Positions 8,290 to 18,419 of a DNA stretch of 64,000 bases are shown one piece after another. The DNA is from Gammaproteobacteria bacterium (lineage in GTDB: Bacteria; Pseudomonadota; Gammaproteobacteria; Arenicellales; Poriferihabitantaceae), in the NCBI GenBank assembly GCA_026708585.1, contig JAPOUQ010000013.1, positions 16,358 to 80,357 on the forward strand. The letters run 5' to 3'. The notes beneath the pieces are model-generated. The model was given only the letters and a program-made list of their open reading frames with translations. It made no database searches and was not told where the DNA came from. Position 1 is the first letter of the stretch. Each line of letters begins with the position of its first letter. A program made the position numbers and the translations under genes.

Positions 8290-9441
8290 ATGTCGTTACA
8301 TTTTGAAAACTCTGAATTAGCTCAGCGCCGAATCAAGGTTATAGCAGAATTGCAAAAAAAGAAACTGGACGGACTACTGATCTTCAAGCAGGAGAGCATG
8401 TACTATTTAACCGGATATGATACCTTTGGATTTTGCTTTTTCCAGTGCTTATATTTGGGTGTTGACGGTCAATATTTTCTTCTGACTAGAGCGCCTGATC
8501 TACGCCAGGCACAATACACGTCTGATATCAAAGATATACGCATCTGGGTCGATGCAGAACAAGCCAATCCATTTTTGGATTTGCGAAATGTATTATCTGA
8601 CTATGGTGTTTCTGGAAAGACTTTAGGATGTGAATACAATGCATATGGATTGTCTGCTGCCTATGGCAAGAGTTTGGATCAGGCGCTAAGTAAATTCTGT
8701 CAACTTAAGGATGAATCCTCATTGATTGGAGTTATTCGTGCTGTCAAGAGCGATGCGGAAATTGTATTCGTAAAGCGAGCAGCAGAGCTTGCTGATGATG
8801 CCATGACAGCGGCTATCGAGACGGCCGGAGCAGGGGTATTTGAAGGGGATATTCTCGCTGCAATGCAGTCTGCTGTCTTTCGTGGGGGTGGTGATTATCC
8901 TGGAAATGAATTCATCATTGGTTCTGGTGCAGGTGGTCTGTTATGTCGATATTTTTCGGGACGGAGAACGCTGGATAAGCAGGATCAACTCACTCTTGAG
9001 TATGCAGGAGCATATCGACGTTATCACGCTTGCCTTATGCAGACCTTCTTAATTGGTGATGTGTCGAACGAGCATAAAAATATGCATACTGCTTGCTCTG
9101 AAGCAATGGAAGCTTGTCTGGACTCAATTCGTCCTGGAGAGACGATGGGAACGGTATTTTCCGAACATGCAAGGGTTCTGGATGAGCATGGTTATCAAGA
9201 ACACCGAATGAATGCGTGTGGATATAGCCTTGGAGCCATGTTCAGTCCGATTTGGATGGACTATCCGATGTTCTATTCTGACAATCCTTATATTATGCAA
9301 ACGAATAATGTACTATTTGTTCACATAATCCTGATGAATAGCCAGTCTGGCAATTCAATGACTCTGGGACAGACAGTACGAGTTACGAATGATGGTTTTG
9401 AAAGGTTAAGTCGGCATTCGACCGAGTTGGTAGTTGTATGA
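8290..9441 (+). CDS. M24/creatinase-fold protein lacking the metal ligands
   Basis: A 383-residue pita-bread-fold protein: N-terminal creatinase-like domain (about 1-145) followed by the M24 domain. In metallo-M24 enzymes five residues (D, D, H, E, E) bind two metals. Here the matching positions read E237 and C248 (in LEYAGAYRRYHACLMQT), Y312 (GYSLG), M349 and G360. The pattern EYAGAYRRYH resembles the ectoine-hydrolase/creatinase branch, where catalysis is metal-free. The DMSP lyase DddP belongs to the same fold but uses metal. It lies 18 bases upstream of a DMSP-lyase-type cupin on the same strand, pointing to breakdown of an osmolyte or a related small zwitterion. The substrate is not known. 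The alignment to the ligand positions is by eye. Confidence 0.75.
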   Translation: MSLHFENSELAQRRIKVIAELQKKKLDGLLIFKQESMYYLTGYDTFGFCFFQCLYLGVDGQYFLLTRAPDLRQAQYTSDIKDIRIWVDAEQANPFLDLRNVLSDYGVSGKTLGCEYNAYGLSAAYGKSLDQALSKFCQLKDESSLIGVIRAVKSDAEIVFVKRAAELADDAMTAAIETAGAGVFEGDILAAMQSAVFRGGGDYPGNEFIIGSGAGGLLCRYFSGRRTLDKQDQLTLEYAGAYRRYHACLMQTFLIGDVSNEHKNMHTACSEAMEACLDSIRPGETMGTVFSEHARVLDEHGYQEHRMNACGYSLGAMFSPIWMDYPMFYSDNPYIMQTNNVLFVHIILMNSQSGNSMTLGQTVRVTNDGFERLSRHSTELVVV

Positions 9442-9459
9442 GATAAACATGTCAAATTC

Positions 9460-10107
9460 ATGACGATGCAAGAAACAAACAGAGCATCCGAATTTCGTGA
9501 GATACATGCTGAAATTCTCTCGACAATGGAGCGAATGGTTTTTGAAAGCGAAAATTTACATGTTCAGAAATTCAAAGACGGTTTCCAAGATGTCGGAGAT
9601 CGCTGGTGTGATGTTGGGTGTAGAGTTTTGCCTGTTATCAGCTCTATTGTAGAGACTAAACCCGATTCTGGATCACAAGTTGAAAGACTTTTGAGTCTAG
9701 TCATCAATTATCGTGAATGTTTATTCTGGGAGCAGACCTATACCAAAGCAGACGGAGTTGTTGGAGATGCGCTTTTGTCCGGATATGCCTTTGCCGAGAT
9801 TAGTGGACAACAAGGTCCCTTTATCAGCAATCAGCTGCGAACTGGAGTTGGTGTTTGGGCACCACATGTCGAATATCCTCTTCATTGGCATGATGCAGAG
9901 GAGATTTACTGGATTCTATCTGGGTCGGTTCGATTTCAAGTTGGTCGAGACAGGCCGAAGTTGTTGAAAAATACGGGTGAGATTATTTACATTTCTTCTT
10001 CTGTTCCTCATTCTTTTGAAACTTCTGATGAATCTGTTGTTATGTTTTATCTATGGCAGGGCGGGGATTTGAGGCAAGTTTCGACATTTGAGAAAAAAAT
10101 TTCATAA
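9460..10107 (+). CDS. DMSP lyase family cupin (DddL/DddQ type)
   Basis: A 215-residue protein with a C-terminal cupin (about 125-205). The sequence YPLHWHDAEEIYWILSG gives H142, H144, E148 and Y150, and VPHSF gives H184. The spacing H-x3-E-x-Y plus a downstream His is exactly the metal-binding and catalytic-base arrangement of DddQ, which cleaves dimethylsulfoniopropionate to DMS and acrylate. The long N-terminal helical part (1-120) fits DddL/DddQ size rather than the short DddW/DddK. The protein could act on DMSP or on another small substrate, because this cupin family includes members of unproven activity. It forms a two-gene unit with the M24-like gene. No acrylate-processing genes (acuI, acuN/K) are in the window. 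Confidence 0.78.
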   Translation: MTMQETNRASEFREIHAEILSTMERMVFESENLHVQKFKDGFQDVGDRWCDVGCRVLPVISSIVETKPDSGSQVERLLSLVINYRECLFWEQTYTKADGVVGDALLSGYAFAEISGQQGPFISNQLRTGVGVWAPHVEYPLHWHDAEEIYWILSGSVRFQVGRDRPKLLKNTGEIIYISSSVPHSFETSDESVVMFYLWQGGDLRQVSTFEKKIS

Positions 10108-10112
10108 ACAGA

Positions 10113-13100
10113 TTATGAACTGGAAAATTGATCTGCCAAAGTCTGCCATTTTTTAATTAGATTGAGGCTCGTATGTTCTGATAGTTTATTCGCTATCGGA
10201 GTGGCCCTTATCCTGAGTAAAAGTTGATCTTTATCCAATACTTCTCGATCTTCAAGATAACCATTATTCAAAAAATACTGTTCTAGTTTATTAATCTGCT
10301 TTTGTCGAAAGCCACTGCTTCTCTCGTCCTTTCTTTCTTTCAATATCTCAATGAGTTTGGCTGCATTCCCCTTATTTTCTTTGGTAATCTCCGAAATACC
10401 CTGAATATATCGGTCGCTGATTGCATCGCTGGTCTCTAGATTATGCCGGTCTAGTGGGCGACCACGACCCAAAGACCATAATTCGCAGAATATTTTGAAC
10501 AATTCGATCCGACTATCCATCTCCTCTGGATCGAGGAGTCCATTGCACAATTCATTCGCAAGAGGTTGTCCTTGCACAATGCTCCATTGACCTGCAAACT
10601 GAATGCCATTCTTATAGAATTTGTATAAAAGTTCATTATTTTCGGGTAGTACATAGCTAATTGATTGACCAAGCCAACCTTGAGTTGGTGTGAATTCAGA
10701 AATAGCCAAATCGATCGAATATTGTGAATAGGATTGATCGGATGGTGCTGGAATGTCTGTTTCAGACTGTATTTCGAGCTTGGTTATATCATCTACACCA
10801 ACTGACAGATTCCGGATTCTTCCTAGATCAATGGTGCAAGCAAGCTGACAACCTGCACTCTCCAAGGCATGTTTTATTCGATCTTGGTCAACTGGATCAC
10901 TCGTCAGATAGATAATTTGTCGTTTCTGATCAGCAGAGACTTGGCCTAGACAGTTAACAATAGCTGCAAAGCGTTGAGGATCACTTTGATCCAATGCTTC
11001 ATCAAGAAAGAAAGGCAGTGTCAGGCTTTTTTCAATTTCTTCAGCAAATGCGATACGTGTGGCAATGAGCAATTGAACACGAGTTCCATCCGATAGTTGA
11101 TCAAGTTCGCGTTTTTTGCCTGTATGTAGTTCCAACATCCACAATCCTAGTTTACCATTATGGCGACCTAGTTGTAGTTCATAAGAGTTGCGAGTAAAGC
11201 GTGCAAAATGGGATTTCGCGCGCTCAAACATGCGAGGTATGCGTCCTTGTTCATACTGATCTTTCACTTGATCGATCAGAAATTTCACTGCATGTGAATG
11301 CAATTGTGTCTCAAGGCCATCCTGTAAATTATTCCTGGCTTCATCCCGCTTTGCGATCAGGTCCTGCATTGAATCTCCTTGCTTGGCTTGGTTAACTAGA
11401 GTCTGAATTTCACTAATTTCCGCTGAAATATTCTCAACTTTTTGCTTAGCTTGTTCAGCCTGTTTCTGCTGTTGATGTAAATTTTCAATGGTAGAGTTTT
11501 TCAGTTCAGACTCGCCGTCTGTATCTAGTTCTTGTGCTATTCCCTCAATCTGGCTTTCGAGTTTCAATACTTGATCACGTAATTGGCTATATCCCTCTTT
11601 TTGATCCAACATTTCCTTCAGTTTTACTCTATCTCCGATATCAAGTGATAAATGCAAAAAGATAACCCGACAATGTTTTTCCGTTTGTTGTTTTTCAGAT
11701 TGGATTCTTTTGATTTGTTGTGAAGCGGACCGTTCTTTCAATAATGCTTGGTTTAGGCGATTGCTTCGGTCGCTGAGAGAATTAATCTTGGCTTTTGCTT
11801 CCAGTCCATTATCAGGCTTTTCACCTCCATTCCGAGTGATGTAGTCTGTTACTTGCTTAAGTTCCCGATTATGACTGCATTTTGATTTCTCGAGTCTTTC
11901 TTGGAACCCCGCAAGACTAATTTGAACTCCGCGAACATGATCAAGAGAGCGCGCATAGTCAACAAGTTCTGTGTCGGGTATGTCGTCTAAATCCAGTTCT
12001 GCTTCAAGTATTTTCCGCTCGAGATCGAGCTTTTCCTGTTTCGTTTTAACTGTTTCTAGTTCTTGGTTCAGTTTTTCGAGTTCGAACCGTTGTATCTGCA
12101 TAACCTGATGTGTAGCGGATACATTTGCTTGTTCTTTTTCGAGTTTTGTTAGCAAGGTTTTAACAGAGGGGATATCCCACTGATCTGGTTCATCTAGCTT
12201 GGTTAGTCGATACGTTTTTTTCGCTTCTTCTCGAGATTCGTGAGAAGTTGATGAACGGATAGCAACACGAAATAGATACAACGCTACAATTAGAATACCC
12301 AGCCCAGTACCAACCAAAAGGAGGAACAAGGAAGAGAAGACATAAGTGAAACTTCCTCCCAACAAAACCAAAAAACCCCCCAAGACTGTCGTCCATTTCA
12401 GATTGGTGTTAAGAAAGGAAGATTTCTGAGAACTTGGTGCTCTAAGCCACATTCGAAGAGCAGAAATAGCACTATCAAGTTGGTCGGAATTCCATTCAGT
12501 ATTCTGGTTCTCTTGCTCCTTCTTGATGAACTCGATTTTTTTTGTAATGATCTCTTCTTGATTATTAGTACGTAAGCATCGTCCTAGGAATTCATACAAA
12601 TTACTATGATCTTGGAGTTGGTATTGACGATCAAGATTGAGAGTTTTTCCGATCGCTTCCATTGCTTTATTACGTTGACCTTTTTGATCTGCAATATCGT
12701 TTTCGAGGTTATTAATGGTATCTTCTAGCCGAATTAGTTGATCGGCTCGTGATTTTTGGGCGGTGAGACTCTCCGAATCCAGCGGTTCTGATAGTTTGGT
12801 TTCTTTCTGTTCATCTTTGGCTGTTTTTATCTCCTGATTTAACAGCTCGATTTCCTCAGAGTTATTCCGAAGTTTTTCTTCTAGTTCGTTCAGTCTCTCG
12901 ATTTCATCTCCCTGTATTTTTCCAATTTCAGATGGAAAATTCTGAAAATCGAGGTAGAGACGGTTAAGTTCCTTGCGTTTCGTAACTAATCCTACTGCTT
13001 TATTGATGCTTGCTTCTTGGTTTGCATTTTCCCTAGCTTTTGCTAGTCTTGCTTCAAGCTCCTCCAATTGGTTTTCTCGGGATTGAAGGTTTGACTGTTC

Positions 13101-13613
13101 TCTTTGTTTTTTTTCGGTATTGAGGCTTGCATTTGAATAGGTCTTGCTTAGAGAACTTGTTCGATGTCGGGTCAATTCCGGGAATGATTTCGTTACAGAA
13201 TCAAGATCAAAGCCTCCTGCCATTTGTTTGTTTATCTCCGTTGCGATATCAAACAAGCTGTCTCGTGATGGATTGATCAAGTCTCGTAACTGGAGAAAGA
13301 AGCACTTGGCCTGATGGCTTGGTGGTAATTCTGGAGGCTCCGATTCCTGTCCATCAATTCGAGACCAATTGAGGCTTTTACCGTCACGTTCGATTGACCA
13401 GATCACCCCGTTAATTTCTAACTGTCCAGTTACTGAAATCGGTGTATTGGTTTTTTGATCCCCCCAATATAAGTGTTCAACTGCTTTACAAAGACTGGAT
13501 TTTCCAATTCCATTAGGGCCATGAATAATGTGAAAGTTCGATCCTTTGAATTCAACCTGAAAAGGTGAATCGATTCCAGGTAAACGATTGACATTCAGGC
13601 GTTTTAAATTCAT
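10113..13613 (-). CDS. SMC/SbcC-like ATPase with membrane hairpin (YhaN type)
   Basis: A 1166-residue ABC/SMC-type ATPase. Walker A GPNGIGKSS lies at 32-40. Long coiled coils run from about 150 to 340 and 480 to 730. A double hydrophobic segment (about 401-450, LGGFLVLLGGSFTYVF and then FLLLVGTGLGILIVALYLF) interrupts the coiled coils, as in Bacillus YhaN. The signature LSDGTRVQLLIATRIA lies near 840 and Walker B LPFFLDEALDQSD near 868. It overlaps the upstream metallophosphoesterase by four bases, so the two probably form an SbcCD-like nuclease complex near the membrane. The odd part is about 240 residues after the ATPase core (about 925-1166), mostly polar and helical, with no motif I recognise. 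A defence or repair role is possible but unproven. Confidence 0.8.
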   Translation of the reverse strand: MNLKRLNVNRLPGIDSPFQVEFKGSNFHIIHGPNGIGKSSLCKAVEHLYWGDQKTNTPISVTGQLEINGVIWSIERDGKSLNWSRIDGQESEPPELPPSHQAKCFFLQLRDLINPSRDSLFDIATEINKQMAGGFDLDSVTKSFPELTRHRTSSLSKTYSNASLNTEKKQREQSNLQSRENQLEELEARLAKARENANQEASINKAVGLVTKRKELNRLYLDFQNFPSEIGKIQGDEIERLNELEEKLRNNSEEIELLNQEIKTAKDEQKETKLSEPLDSESLTAQKSRADQLIRLEDTINNLENDIADQKGQRNKAMEAIGKTLNLDRQYQLQDHSNLYEFLGRCLRTNNQEEIITKKIEFIKKEQENQNTEWNSDQLDSAISALRMWLRAPSSQKSSFLNTNLKWTTVLGGFLVLLGGSFTYVFSSLFLLLVGTGLGILIVALYLFRVAIRSSTSHESREEAKKTYRLTKLDEPDQWDIPSVKTLLTKLEKEQANVSATHQVMQIQRFELEKLNQELETVKTKQEKLDLERKILEAELDLDDIPDTELVDYARSLDHVRGVQISLAGFQERLEKSKCSHNRELKQVTDYITRNGGEKPDNGLEAKAKINSLSDRSNRLNQALLKERSASQQIKRIQSEKQQTEKHCRVIFLHLSLDIGDRVKLKEMLDQKEGYSQLRDQVLKLESQIEGIAQELDTDGESELKNSTIENLHQQQKQAEQAKQKVENISAEISEIQTLVNQAKQGDSMQDLIAKRDEARNNLQDGLETQLHSHAVKFLIDQVKDQYEQGRIPRMFERAKSHFARFTRNSYELQLGRHNGKLGLWMLELHTGKKRELDQLSDGTRVQLLIATRIAFAEEIEKSLTLPFFLDEALDQSDPQRFAAIVNCLGQVSADQKRQIIYLTSDPVDQDRIKHALESAGCQLACTIDLGRIRNLSVGVDDITKLEIQSETDIPAPSDQSYSQYSIDLAISEFTPTQGWLGQSISYVLPENNELLYKFYKNGIQFAGQWSIVQGQPLANELCNGLLDPEEMDSRIELFKIFCELWSLGRGRPLDRHNLETSDAISDRYIQGISEITKENKGNAAKLIEILKERKDERSSGFRQKQINKLEQYFLNNGYLEDREVLDKDQLLLRIRATPIANKLSEHTSLNLIKKWQTLADQFSSS

Positions 13614-14950
13614 GAATTATTATCTGGAATTTGATCTAGCATATTGTGAAGAGCGTTCTTGCCCGCACGAATGAGTAATTCTCGCAAATATTCATCTGAG
13701 AGAAAATCAGGGGAATTTCGGTGGTCTTTAACAGGTTCCCATCGACTGTCCTTGGTCTTAGATTCCAATACAGACCGTCCTTGTTTGATCAGTTCTTTGG
13801 CTTCAGGATGATTATTTTCGAGGATAACTATTCTCTGTGCGAGTAATGCAGCGGGGTCATCTCCCGTAGCAATCTCAGTAATATCGATCTTGGTATCTGT
13901 CAAATTGATTATCTTGTTGTAGAAAACCCATGTTTTATCTACCAATCGTTGTATTTTTTCGAACTCACGTTTATCGATCCATTCTTGAATTTCTTTATGG
14001 CAACTACATCGTCCGATAATTGTAGCTCGTATACCTAGCACATCGGGAACAGGTCCTTCATCTTTGATTTTTTGTAGAATTTTAGTTGTTTGATCAAGTA
14101 GTAAGTCTGAGAGATCTTCGATATTGCTAACTTGGTCCGATGAAATATTGATGTGTTCCCATCGTAGAGGAGCAATGGGCATTTGTTTGATTTCTTCTAG
14201 GCCGTTTGAGGATATTTTTAGAATCCAAGGGCCATGAGGTCCAGTTTCTGTCGGATCAAGTCCGATTAAGGAGCCTAGATATCCGATGGCGTCTTTGGTC
14301 GGTTTTCCTCGGAATTGTGGTAATGATGGTTTGTGAATATGTCCTAGTAACCAAGCATCGAATCCAATCGAACGAAGATCAGTAGTTTTAACGGGTGCGT
14401 AAGGCCCACCGGAAACATCAAGGTCTGCATGTAGTAAACCAATTTTGCATATCGTTGAAGATGCAAGTCCTAATGCTCGCTGATCAAGTTTAGCAAGGGG
14501 GTTATCAAGTACATGTCTTTCTGGAAAAGACCAACCAATTATGGCCACTATTGGTCTGCCATTTTTTGATAAGGTGGTTTTGTCCCATATACCTTGTTCT
14601 CCAAGCAGATGAAATCCATTGATCAGTTTTGCTAGGCGGGGTAGGGCATCAGTATCATGATTTCCGGCTACTGCAATGACCTGGATATTGTTATTGATTA
14701 GCTCTTGGACTCCTTGTTCGAGTGGCACTATAGCCTCGAAACGAGCATTCGTGCTTTCAACAACGTCTCCTGCGAGCAAAACTGCATCAACCTGCTGGTC
14801 TATTGCATAATCAACAGCACACTTCCATGCTGTAGCTGGCGACAAATCGTGTTTTGACAATCCTGCATCTGACAGGTTTTCAGGTAGTCTGGCGGGTATT
14901 GTGCCTAGATGGATATCGCCGATTGCCAAAATAGTTAAAGTCGAGCTCAT
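13610..14950 (-). CDS. SbcD/YhaO-like metallophosphoesterase
   Basis: A 446-residue calcineurin-like phosphoesterase with the full Mre11/SbcD motif set: GDIHLG (D12, H14), LLAGDVVES (D62), AGNHDTD (N97, H98, D99), LLHADLD, and GHIHKP. These residues build the two-metal nuclease site. The region after about 260 would form the capping and ATPase-binding parts, but there I recognise no specific domain. Its stop overlaps the start of the YhaN/SbcC-like ATPase gene (ATGA), implying coupled translation and a stoichiometric complex. It starts 100 bases after proS on the same strand. Confidence 0.85.
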   Translation of the reverse strand: MSSTLTILAIGDIHLGTIPARLPENLSDAGLSKHDLSPATAWKCAVDYAIDQQVDAVLLAGDVVESTNARFEAIVPLEQGVQELINNNIQVIAVAGNHDTDALPRLAKLINGFHLLGEQGIWDKTTLSKNGRPIVAIIGWSFPERHVLDNPLAKLDQRALGLASSTICKIGLLHADLDVSGGPYAPVKTTDLRSIGFDAWLLGHIHKPSLPQFRGKPTKDAIGYLGSLIGLDPTETGPHGPWILKISSNGLEEIKQMPIAPLRWEHINISSDQVSNIEDLSDLLLDQTTKILQKIKDEGPVPDVLGIRATIIGRCSCHKEIQEWIDKREFEKIQRLVDKTWVFYNKIINLTDTKIDITEIATGDDPAALLAQRIVILENNHPEAKELIKQGRSVLESKTKDSRWEPVKDHRNSPDFLSDEYLRELLIRAGKNALHNMLDQIPDNNS

Positions 14951-15050
14951 CTTGCGATACTTAGAGATTGATATTGAGTTTAATAATGGTTAATCTTTTT
15001 GAAATTAGCCAGTTGTTGATATCCTCCGGTTCTGACTCTCGGTTAGAAGC

Positions 15051-16778
15051 TCAGGATTGCTTTTTCTGGATGATGGAAATTAACTCTCCGGTCAGATTTT
15101 CGATAGAAAGGTTTTTCGTTTGATTCGTTGGTCGATGGTAGTATTCTACAGCCTGGTTTTCGATACCCCGCTCGCCAATTACGATTCGATGGGGAATACC
15201 AATCAATTCCATATCTGCAAATAGGACGCCTGGTCGCTCATCACGATCATCTAGTAAGACTTCAATCTTGGCGTCCAAGAGTGATTTGTACAAATACTCG
15301 GTCAGTTTTTTGACATTTTTTGATCGTTTTAGTCCAATAGGAACAATCACAACTGACCAAGGGGCAATTGAATCGGGCCAGATGATTCCTTTGTTGTCGT
15401 GATTTTGTTCAATTGCTGCGGCAACGATCCGGGTGACTCCAATACCATAACATCCCATATGCATTGGAATTGTTTTCCCCTCTGCGTCAAGTACTGACGC
15501 ATTCAGTGCGGTGCTATATTTTAAGCCCAGTTGAAAGATGTGGCCGACCTCTACGCCACGCACAATCTTGATCCTTCCAAGTCCATCGGGGGATAGGTCA
15601 CCATCTACAACATTTCGAATATCGGCTACTATGGTTGCATCGGTATCACGGCCCCAGTTAATCCCAAAATAGTGTTTATCATCCTGATTGGCACCGGCTG
15701 CGAAATCAGACATGCTTGCAACACAATGATCAACGATGCAGGGAATGGGCAGATTGACTGGGCCTAGTGATCCAGGGCCTGCGCCAATTTCTGCTCGAAT
15801 CATATCTGCATCGGCCATGCGTAGAGGAGAGGCGACAATGTCTAGTTTTTCTGCTTTTACTGGATTCATTTCGTGATCACCCCGGACCAACATAGCAACC
15901 AGTTTATAGTTTGATTTTTTGGAGGCTTCAACAATCAATGTTTTAATTGTTTTTTCAATTGGTAGATTGAACTGGTTTACCAAATCGTTAATGGTTCTGA
16001 GACCGGGTGTATCGACTAGTTCTAAATCCATACAGGGTTTAGCAACTGCTGTAGCGGGCGGCATGGCTTCTGCCAAGTCCAGATTGGCGGCATAATCGCT
16101 TGAAGTTGAAAAGGCGATTGCATCTTCTCCCGATTCGGCGAGGACGTGGAATTCATGGGATATTTCACCACCGATACTACCGGAATCAGCAGCTACTGGT
16201 CGATATCGAAGTCCGATCCGATCAAAGATTGCACAGTAGGTGTCATGCATCACATCGTATGTTTCTTGAAGAGATTCTTGACTATCATGAAATGAATATG
16301 CATCTTTCATGATGAATTCACGGCCTCGCATAATGCCAAAACGGGGGCGAATTTCATCGCGGAATTTGGTCTGGATCTGATAGAAGTTTCCCGGTAGTTG
16401 CCGATAGCTTCGCACTTCGTTTTTTAATAACGCAGTGATTACTTCTTCATGAGTTGGTCCCAAACAGAATTCACGTTGATGGCGGTCTTTGAAACGCAGG
16501 AGTTCTGGGCCATAGTCATTCCATCGTCCAGATTCTTGCCATAGCTCAGAGGGTTGCACGCCTGGCAATAGTACTTCTTGAGCACCCGAACGATTCATTT
16601 CCTCGCGAACAATTTGTTTTACCTTATTCAGCACTCGCATACCAGTTGGCAGCCAGTTATAAATTCCAGCGGCAACACGACGTATCAGTCCAGCTCGAAC
16701 CATTAGTTGGTGTGAGATGACTTCGGCATCAGCGGGATTTTGCTTCAAGGTTGCAAGGAGTAATTTGGAGGTGCGCAT
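15051..16778 (-). CDS. proS: Prolyl-tRNA synthetase
   Basis: Class II aminoacyl-tRNA synthetase of 575 residues, matching the bacterial type with an inserted YbaK-like editing domain (about 225-405). Class II motifs are visible: [10 protein letters not shown] near motif 1, [25 protein letters not shown] for motif 2 (given in part), and [10 protein letters not shown] for motif 3. The C-terminal anticodon-binding domain contains VVIVPIG and DDRDERPGV. It charges tRNA-Pro and edits mischarged alanine. The gene is well conserved and shows no damage. Confidence 0.97.
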   Translation of the reverse strand: MRTSKLLLATLKQNPADAEVISHQLMVRAGLIRRVAAGIYNWLPTGMRVLNKVKQIVREEMNRSGAQEVLLPGVQPSELWQESGRWNDYGPELLRFKDRHQREFCLGPTHEEVITALLKNEVRSYRQLPGNFYQIQTKFRDEIRPRFGIMRGREFIMKDAYSFHDSQESLQETYDVMHDTYCAIFDRIGLRYRPVAADSGSIGGEISHEFHVLAESGEDAIAFSTSSDYAANLDLAEAMPPATAVAKPCMDLELVDTPGLRTINDLVNQFNLPIEKTIKTLIVEASKKSNYKLVAMLVRGDHEMNPVKAEKLDIVASPLRMADADMIRAEIGAGPGSLGPVNLPIPCIVDHCVASMSDFAAGANQDDKHYFGINWGRDTDATIVADIRNVVDGDLSPDGLGRIKIVRGVEVGHIFQLGLKYSTALNASVLDAEGKTIPMHMGCYGIGVTRIVAAAIEQNHDNKGIIWPDSIAPWSVVIVPIGLKRSKNVKKLTEYLYKSLLDAKIEVLLDDRDERPGVLFADMELIGIPHRIVIGERGIENQAVEYYHRPTNQTKNLSIENLTGELISIIQKKQS

Positions 16779-17255
16779 GGACCGAACGATTCGATTAAAG
16801 TGCGTGATTGTATCATCAGGGCTCTGGTTACTGAATTATTGTTGATTTGCTAAGCGATGGTTTACCTGTGGTTGAAGAGCTCAAACGATGCCTATATCGA
16901 GAAAAATTGAACTTTGCTATAAGATATCAAATTGATGTGCTATCACCCACTCACAATGTTTGTAATAATAATGATCGCAATGTCGGAAAGAGTTCCAAAC
17001 TTTTTAGCAGTAGAAATCTTGCAAATCAAGAAACTGACCCTCTTGCCTCAAATTGGGTGAATAAGCTTTGTCCCTTCATATGCTTATTGTAAATTGTGTA
17101 TACAACCCTAAAGAATTTATACTATTGACCAATTCCTCCCCAACTTATTTTCAAAAAAATTAAACGAAACAGTACAAATCTGAAACATACTCTGAGTTTG
17201 TGCACCGACCTGATAAAATCAGACCATGCAAGCAACCTAGAGACCGATTGATTGC
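16779..17255. other. Gene-poor spacer upstream of proS
   Basis: About 480 AT-rich bases containing only a TTG-initiated 81-codon frame without a ribosome site or recognisable domain. It must include the proS promoter. I see no terminator, repeat or RNA gene. Confidence 0.5.
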
Positions 17256-18413
17256 CTAGTTTACTGTGTTTAGATGATTTTGCAGTGTCCCAATTTCGAC
17301 AGCGGGAAGAACAGTGATTCGCTCAGTTATCGGATAGTTACGGGTGCCTGGATAGATCACAAATAAGTGGTCAAGCTCAAGCAAGGTTGCGGATTTCCTT
17401 AACGTAGCTGGTACTTTTGGTGACTCGCTGTATTTCATTTCGAAACCAAAACGATATCCATTGTAATCAATTAACAAATCAATTTCCCCTCCACTATGAG
17501 CACTCCAAAACCAAGCTGGTGGGTAGTCTAGACAACTGAGAATTTGCTCAATAATGAATCCTTCCCAAGAGGCTCCCACTTTTGGGTGACGGTACAACTC
17601 CAGATCGTCTTGAATATTCAGCAATGCATGAAGCAAACCAGAGTCTCGGAAATAAATCTTTGGCGCTTTCACTTGCCGTTTTTTTATGTTTGCATACCAT
17701 GGCTGGAGTTGACGAATCAAGAATACCCCAGTCAAAATATCTAGGTAGTTGCGCATGGTTTTGTCACCCAAGCCTAGCGACCTACCTAATTCTGATGCAT
17801 TCCAGACTTGCCCATGCCAATGCGCCAACATATACCAGAACCGTTCAAGAACCAAAGCTGGAATACGGATGCCGAGTTGCGGTATATCTCTCTCAAGAAA
17901 TGTACGAAGAAAATTTTTTCTCCAAACGATGCTATCATCCTTTGATATAGCCAAAAATGATCGTGGAAACCCTCCTCGGAGCCACAAATTATTCAATTGT
18001 TGAAAACCGGATTCCTGCAGATTAAACCCAGTAATATCGATAAATTCTATACGACCTGCGAGACTCTCGGATACGCCCTTGATTATGGATGGAGAAGCAC
18101 TACCGAGGACTAGAAAAGAGGTGTTTGAATGATCTCTGTCTGCGAGAATTCGAAGCACAGAGAACAACTCAGGCATACGTTGAATCTCGTCTATTACCAC
18201 AAGACCGCTTAAGGAACCAAGTATCAGTTCTGGATTTTCGAGAGCCCTTACGGCAGAATCGGACTCAAGGTCAAACAGAGTTGACATTAGGTTGTTTGAA
18301 AACTGTAGAGCGAGAGTTGTTTTCCCGGCTTGACGGGGGCCAATCAGTGCAGTGACAGGTGCTCGAGCAACAGCAACCTCCAACCGATTGAGATATTTTT
18401 TCCGAAAAATCAT
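17256..18413 (-). CDS. AAA ATPase with DUF4143 and PD-(D/E)XK-like end
   Basis: A 385-residue protein of the AAA_14/DUF4143 family, often found in accessory DNA. Walker A is GPRQAGKTT (about 24-32), Walker B LVVIDEIQRMP, and the sensor region VLGSASPS. DUF4143 spans about 165-290 and contains a helix-turn-helix-like stretch NASELGRSLGLGDKTMRNYL. The C-terminus GGEIDLLI...FGFEMKYS has the spacing of a PD-(D/E)XK nuclease core. Function is unknown for the family. The gene directly follows a long inverted repeat that covers its leader and sits in an accessory island between proS and lepA. Confidence 0.85.
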   Translation of the reverse strand: MIFRKKYLNRLEVAVARAPVTALIGPRQAGKTTLALQFSNNLMSTLFDLESDSAVRALENPELILGSLSGLVVIDEIQRMPELFSVLRILADRDHSNTSFLVLGSASPSIIKGVSESLAGRIEFIDITGFNLQESGFQQLNNLWLRGGFPRSFLAISKDDSIVWRKNFLRTFLERDIPQLGIRIPALVLERFWYMLAHWHGQVWNASELGRSLGLGDKTMRNYLDILTGVFLIRQLQPWYANIKKRQVKAPKIYFRDSGLLHALLNIQDDLELYRHPKVGASWEGFIIEQILSCLDYPPAWFWSAHSGGEIDLLIDYNGYRFGFEMKYSESPKVPATLRKSATLLELDHLFVIYPGTRNYPITERITVLPAVEIGTLQNHLNTVN

Positions 18414-18419
18414 GTTTTT

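Noticed and set aside
16847..17092. 81-codon frame upstream of proS
   Set aside because: TTG start, no ribosome site, no domain, and ordinary AT-rich composition.
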